Assembly (NCBI GenBank): GCA_020849895.1
Contig: JADZFN010000054.1
Span: 1 to 44,164, forward strand
DNA from: Verrucomicrobiia bacterium
GTDB lineage: Bacteria; Verrucomicrobiota; Verrucomicrobiia; JABWAM01
Direction of reading: 5' to 3'
DNA: 44,164 bases
In this document: positions 41,058-44,164 of the stretch, one piece after another
How positions within the stretch are numbered: position 1 is the first letter of the stretch
How the letters are laid out: the number at the start of each line of letters is the position of its first letter
Made by a program: the position numbers and the translations under genes
The notes under the pieces: generated by a model
Told to the model about the DNA's origin: nothing
Database searches by the model: none
The model's input: only the letters and a program-made list of their open reading frames with translations

Positions 41058-41131
41058 TACCCGGTCTGGCGAGGGGCGGATTCCCGAGATTCCCCCATCC
41101 TTGGGCTACCGAGCCAAGGGCTCTCCAGCCG

Positions 41132-42259
41132 TCAATAGGACAAACCGGACAGGCCGGTGAACGTCACCTTCATCCCCTCGACCTCGCGGGTATACGCCTC
41201 GACCACATGTGGCGAAACCACGTAGTTGCGCCCTTGGGGATAGATCTCTCGAAACACGTTCAGGTTGCCAGGATCAAACCGCTCCGGGCTCCACTTGCAT
41301 TCAATGGCATCACAGGCCTCTCGATTTTGGGGAACAACGAAGTCGATCTCCCGTTGCTGCTTGTCGCGCCAATACCGCACGACCGGGGCTCCTGGCTGGG
41401 CAAGCAGGTGATCCAAAACGAGGTTCTCCCACAGCCGGCCGCAATCTTCGACCCGCAGCTCTCCCCACCCCAGGGCATGCGCCACAAAACCGGTGTCGAA
41501 CCCGTAGAGCTTCTGCTGGCGCACCAGTTCCTGTTTGCCGCCCCCATGGAACGGGCGGAGAAGGTGGACCAAGTGGGTCACCTGGAGCACGTCCAGGTAG
41601 TTGCCGATGGTCGCTCGACTCAGGCGACATACGTCGGCCAGATGCGAGACCTCCAGCAGGCCCCCGTTCTGCCGCAGTAGCGTCTCGACCAACAACAGGA
41701 ACCCAGACCTTTTCTCCACGCGGAAGAGTTCCTGCACGTCCCGCGCGAAGTACGAGTCCAACCACTCGGAGTAGAAGCTGGCATCCGGCTTCGCCGAGAG
41801 CAGGGCCGATGGCAACCCGCCGTGAAACAGGCGGCGGTTCACATCGGCGATTCCGAAAGCCGACAGCTCCGTGAACAGGACAGGCACCAGGTGCACCGCC
41901 CGCTTCCTTCCGGTAAGGCTGTCGCGAAACTTGTGGGTCGCCGCCAGCGTTGAAGACCCGGTCGCGAGGATCTTCAGCCGCGGAAACTCATCGGCCCCGA
42001 TTTTCAGGACCCGACTTGGATCGGGCAACTGGTGCACCTCGTCGAAGATCAGCATCGGTTCACTGACCGAACGGTAGAAGGCCTCTGGGTCGTGAAGGAG
42101 CGTCTGGGCGCTGGGCAAATCGCAGTTCAGGTAGCGCGCCTTGCTGAAGGCCTGGGCCAACGTGGTCTTGCCCACGCGACGCACCCCCGAGAGCCAGACA
42201 ATGGGTGCCTGCTTCCACGCTTGCTCCATGCGCTGAGTCCAAAATGGGCGTTGAACCAT
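41132..42259 (-). CDS. AAA ATPase with DUF4143 domain (second copy, divergent)
   Basis: A 375-residue relative of the protein at 19342-20508. Walker A is SGVRRVGKTTLAQ (about 24-36), Walker B MLIFDEVHQLPDP, sensor ILATGSS; a winged-helix section (LADVCRLSRATIGNYLDVL) and the PD-(D/E)XK-like end (REIDFVVPQNREACDAIECK). Little direct identity to the first copy outside these motifs, so they were acquired separately. Function unestablished. ATG 42259 follows a promoter by eight bases. Confidence 0.85.
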   Translation of the reverse strand: MVQRPFWTQRMEQAWKQAPIVWLSGVRRVGKTTLAQAFSKARYLNCDLPSAQTLLHDPEAFYRSVSEPMLIFDEVHQLPDPSRVLKIGADEFPRLKILATGSSTLAATHKFRDSLTGRKRAVHLVPVLFTELSAFGIADVNRRLFHGGLPSALLSAKPDASFYSEWLDSYFARDVQELFRVEKRSGFLLLVETLLRQNGGLLEVSHLADVCRLSRATIGNYLDVLQVTHLVHLLRPFHGGGKQELVRQQKLYGFDTGFVAHALGWGELRVEDCGRLWENLVLDHLLAQPGAPVVRYWRDKQQREIDFVVPQNREACDAIECKWSPERFDPGNLNVFREIYPQGRNYVVSPHVVEAYTREVEGMKVTFTGLSGLSY

Positions 42260-42267
42260 GTCGGCAG

Positions 42268-42295
42268 ACTTTACATACAGTTAAACCATTTGCAA
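42268..42295 (-). promoter_or_regulatory. Promoter of the second DUF4143 ATPase
   Basis: Minus strand: TTGCAA (42295-42290), 16 bp, TAAAGT (42273-42268), eight bases before the ATG. Leaderless spacing again. Confidence 0.45.
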
Positions 42296-42419
42296 TGTCT
42301 TTCTACACATTCCAGATGCCCCAAACCCACGGGGTAGGCATCGCCGATTACTGAACCGCCCCCGGTATGATCCCAAACCACTCTTGCCCCTGCTCGGGCG
42401 TCACGAGTTCCCGGTAGTT

Positions 42420-42469
42420 GGAAGTTTTTTTTGAATAGTGCGGCGGGGGAAGTTTCATTTGAAAAGTGC
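42420..42469. mobile_element. IS21-like end with two internal direct repeats
   Basis: GGAAGTTTTTTTTGAATAGTGC (22 bases, 42420-42441) and a related unit at 42448-42469 (18 of 22 identical). Multiple 20-bp terminal repeats of the type AGTTTCATTTGAAAAGTGC are typical of IS21 ends, and CA follows at the outer edge. No IstA/IstB gene is attached. Confidence 0.4.
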
Positions 42470-42540
42470 GCCATCCTGGCGCCGAGCCACCCCGGGAGGG
42501 TGGTAAACAGGAAGGATGTACCGCGACATGGAAGACTGTA

Positions 42541-42663
42541 GAACGCGACACGGGGCGGCCCATGAGGGGGGCCTCGGACTCTGAACTGCGCGACGGGCGG
42601 ATTCGCTGCGAGGGGAGAATGGTGCAGGTGGAGAGGATGAGGAAAAGGGACTCTCTCTTTGGC
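42541..42663 (+). repeat. Dispersed 123-base repeat, copy 2
   Basis: See copy 1 at 31207-31329; same orientation. Located between the IS21-like end and fic. Confidence 0.7.
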
Positions 42664-42766
42664 TTCAACCCCCTCCCGTTTTGGACCCCTCTCTGAGCGG
42701 AGAGAAGACCAGTCTCGCCACGACTTCGATATGGCGAGCGCAGGCGCTGCGGGAAGCATGAAGCCA

Positions 42767-42809
42767 CTTGACCCATCGCTTGACCAATACTTGACCCATC
42801 TTGTAGACT
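42767..42809 (+). promoter_or_regulatory. fic promoter with three phased CTTGACC repeats
   Basis: CTTGACC begins at 42767, 42779 and 42790, that is 12 and 11 bases apart, about one helical turn. The middle copy supplies a -35 (TTGACC 42780-42785) with an 18-bp spacer to TAGACT (42804-42809), which ends seven bases before the fic ATG. The array may bind a regulator, possibly the Fic protein's own winged helix. Confidence 0.5.
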
Positions 42810-42816
42810 CTTGGCC

Positions 42817-43821
42817 ATGAGCTACGTGCCCGAGTTCACGATCACCCCCGGCTTGCTGGCACGCGTCGAAGCCATCTCAGCACTGCGGACACGCATCATG
42901 GAGGCGGCCATCGCCGTGCCGTGGGTGCCCGCTCTGCAGAAGGACACTCGTGCCCGCAACGTCCACTCCTCCACCGCCATCGAGGGCAACCCCCTGACCT
43001 TGGAGCAGGTCCGTGAGGTCGAAGAGGGCCGGCAATTGGCAGCGGTCGCGAGCCGGGCTCAACGGGAAGTCGTGAACTGCTTCGCGGCCCTACGCTTCAT
43101 CGAGAAGCGGGCCGCCAACGCGGCCATCTCCCATGAAGACGTCCTAGCCCTCCATAAAATTCTCGCCAAGGACGTGATGCACCAGGGGGAGGCCGGCCGC
43201 TACCGGATGATCCAGGTCCGGGTCGGCCCCTACGTCCCCCCCCCATCCTCGGAGGTGTCCGGGCTCATGTTCGAGTTGCTCGAATGGTGGAACAAGAAGG
43301 CGGAGGCCCTGTCCCCCGTTCTGAGTTCGGCCATCCTCCACCACCGTTTTGAGGCCATTCACCCTTTCGCCGATGGCAACGGGCGAACCGGCCGGGCCCT
43401 GGCGCTGTGGGAACTCTACCGGCGCGGCTTCGACACCCACCACATCTTCTCGGTGGACGAGTTCTACTGGGAGGACCGTTCCCGCTACTACGCCGCCCTC
43501 CAGGCAGTGCGAACGCAGGGCGACGACCTGACGGCATGGTTGGAGTATTGCGCCGAAGGCCTCTCCATCACGTTGGAGCGCGTTTGGAAGCGCATTCAGC
43601 AGCTGTCCGCGAAGTCGCGCGGCAAGAAGCTCGTGCTGCGCCCAAAGCAGGAGCAACTGCTTCAGTTGCTTCGGGACCGGGGCAGCCTCTCGCCACGGGA
43701 GATTTGGGCGGCGCTGAAGGTCTCCAAACAGGGCGCGATGGATCTCCTGCGTCCGCTCATGCAGGGCGGGATCATCAAGCGTGAAGGCACGCTGAAGTCC
43801 GGCAAGTACCGCCTGGCCTGA
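42817..43821 (+). CDS. fic: Fic-domain protein, class II autoinhibited, with winged-helix end
   Basis: A 334-residue protein expected to AMPylate a target protein on a hydroxyl side chain using ATP. The active loop HPFADGNGRTGR starts at H182. The N-terminal inhibitory helix motif S52-xxx-E56-G57 (HSSTAIEGN) marks a class II self-inhibited Fic. The last 70 residues (LSPREIWAALKVSKQGAMDLL) look like a winged helix-turn-helix, found in many Fic proteins of accessory regions. I preferred ATG 42817 to TTG 42811. Stop at 43819-43821. No antitoxin-like partner is adjacent. Confidence 0.92.
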   Translation: MSYVPEFTITPGLLARVEAISALRTRIMEAAIAVPWVPALQKDTRARNVHSSTAIEGNPLTLEQVREVEEGRQLAAVASRAQREVVNCFAALRFIEKRAANAAISHEDVLALHKILAKDVMHQGEAGRYRMIQVRVGPYVPPPSSEVSGLMFELLEWWNKKAEALSPVLSSAILHHRFEAIHPFADGNGRTGRALALWELYRRGFDTHHIFSVDEFYWEDRSRYYAALQAVRTQGDDLTAWLEYCAEGLSITLERVWKRIQQLSAKSRGKKLVLRPKQEQLLQLLRDRGSLSPREIWAALKVSKQGAMDLLRPLMQGGIIKREGTLKSGKYRLA

Positions 43822-43840
43822 TCCTTTCGCGCGTCCCCAC

Positions 43841-43948
43841 TCTAGGGATCAGTCTAGGGGTCTCTAGGGGTCCTCTAGGGGTCCTCTAGTCTAGGGGTCA
43901 GTCCGGGTTTCATGATGGAGGCGACTCTAGGTCTAGGGGTCAGTCCGG
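43841..43948. repeat. TCTAGGGGTC repeat cluster
   Basis: The decamer TCTAGGGGTC occurs exactly at 43853, 43863, 43874, 43890 and 43932, with an imperfect copy (TCTAGGGATC) at 43841. The last two extend to CTAGGGGTCAGTCCGG. The cluster lies between fic and an IS4 transposase end. Confidence 0.8.
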
Positions 43949-43955
43949 AATGGCA

Positions 43956-44164
43956 CTAACTTAGGGATGTTTTGCGGTATTTGGAACGGTGGGGGATGGG
44001 GAGCATGAGATGGCGTGGGCAGGAGAGGAGTTGGTAAGGTTTGGGTCTGCGTTTGACGACTCTGGGCTCGGCGCGGTTGGGGCGGTGGGGGAGGAGGTCA
44101 GCGGCGATGAGGCGGAGGATATGGCGTCGGAAGGAGGCCGCGCGGCGAGGGCCATGGGCGTGGA
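43956..44164 (-). mobile_element. IS4-family transposase, C-terminal part, cut by window edge
   Basis: On the minus strand the frame from the window edge to the TAG at 43956-43958 reads 68 residues, including LLPHRPNRAEPRVVKRRPK and PYQLLSCPRH, the basic C-terminal tail (RPxRxEPRxxKRRPKxYxLL) typical of IS4-type DDE transposases. It was missed by length-based ORF calling because the start is outside the window; the overlapping open frame in another phase is a shadow. GGCACTAACTTAGGGATG near 43953 may contain part of the element end. Confidence 0.65.

Larger units (their letters stand above)
40536..41131. other. 596-base intergenic stretch with gene relic
   Basis: Contains the ECF sigma relic with its promoter (40767-40972) and a 24-bp palindrome (41034-41057). 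Nothing else recognised; frames on the minus strand around 40600-40700 have no motif. Confidence 0.6.
42296..42766. other. Gene-free stretch between the DUF4143 ATPase and fic
   Basis: No gene recognised. It contains an IS21-like end (42420-42469) and the second copy of the dispersed 123-base repeat (42541-42663). Confidence 0.55.

Noticed and set aside
43841-43948. CRISPR-like reading of the TCTAGGGGTC repeats
   Set aside because: Units are 10 bases with irregular 0-32-base gaps and no spacers; no cas genes.
1-44164. tRNA, rRNA or known riboswitch
   Set aside because: No TPsiC-type arm with acceptor pairing, no rRNA sequence and no riboswitch core noticed on either strand by eye.

Overview
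The window is a 44-kb, GC-rich piece of a Gram-negative bacterial chromosome. The best guess is a member of the Kiritimatiellota/Lentisphaerota side of the PVC superphylum. Supporting this are LPS genes (kdsB, lpxK, lpxL, heptosyltransferases), a PEP-CTERM protein, a pseudopilin with a doubled FTLIELL motif, a GntR/LacI hybrid regulator next to glycoside hydrolases, and two UroD/MtaA-like proteins. The taxon is an inference from gene content; there is no rRNA or tRNA in the window to test it.

Left part (about 1-16.4 kb) is dense core metabolism. It holds xylB, divergent from an MFS-acyltransferase fusion whose acyltransferase lacks its catalytic His. Next come an Fe/Mn superoxide dismutase, and a previously untracked 51-residue membrane peptide upstream of kdsB. 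A parB-M28 peptidase pair sits beside a DUF362 protein. A serine/threonine kinase with a CvpA-like membrane tail leads into dapF and dapA. An LPS operon reads lpxK, an LpxL-WaaF fusion, then a second GT9 glycosyltransferase.

Middle part (16.4-20.7 kb) is accessory: a DUF4434 barrel protein, an RHH/RelE toxin-antitoxin pair that lies between two copies of the first 38 bases of the neighbouring DUF4143 ATPase gene, and several palindromes. From 20.7 to 31.1 kb a minus-strand carbohydrate locus runs regulator, PEP-CTERM protein, pseudopilin, secreted protein, GH123/DUF6067-like giant, GH95 enzyme. It looks like one transcription unit for sensing and degrading a fucose- or N-acetylgalactosamine-containing glycan (substrate inferred). 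It is followed by a phytanoyl-CoA-dioxygenase-like protein and msrA.

Right part (33-44 kb) is a patchwork of mobile-element debris. There is an ISL3 transposase end, two 140-base direct repeats carrying the start of a RAYT transposase, an IS21-like end, an ECF sigma relic that still has an ECF-type promoter, and an IS4 transposase cut by the window edge. Between the RAYT repeats lies a 4.5-kb block with vsr, a C5-cytosine methyltransferase and a GIY-YIG nuclease (a probable type II restriction system of lower GC), an EamA-type transporter fragment and a UroD-like gene. A second DUF4143 ATPase, a DUF6498 membrane protein and an autoinhibited Fic protein complete the region.

Several genes that head transcription units have a plausible sigma-70 promoter ending 4-14 bases before the start codon and no Shine-Dalgarno, which suggests leaderless transcription. 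Genes inside operons often show GTGA/ATGA overlaps or an AAGGA site.
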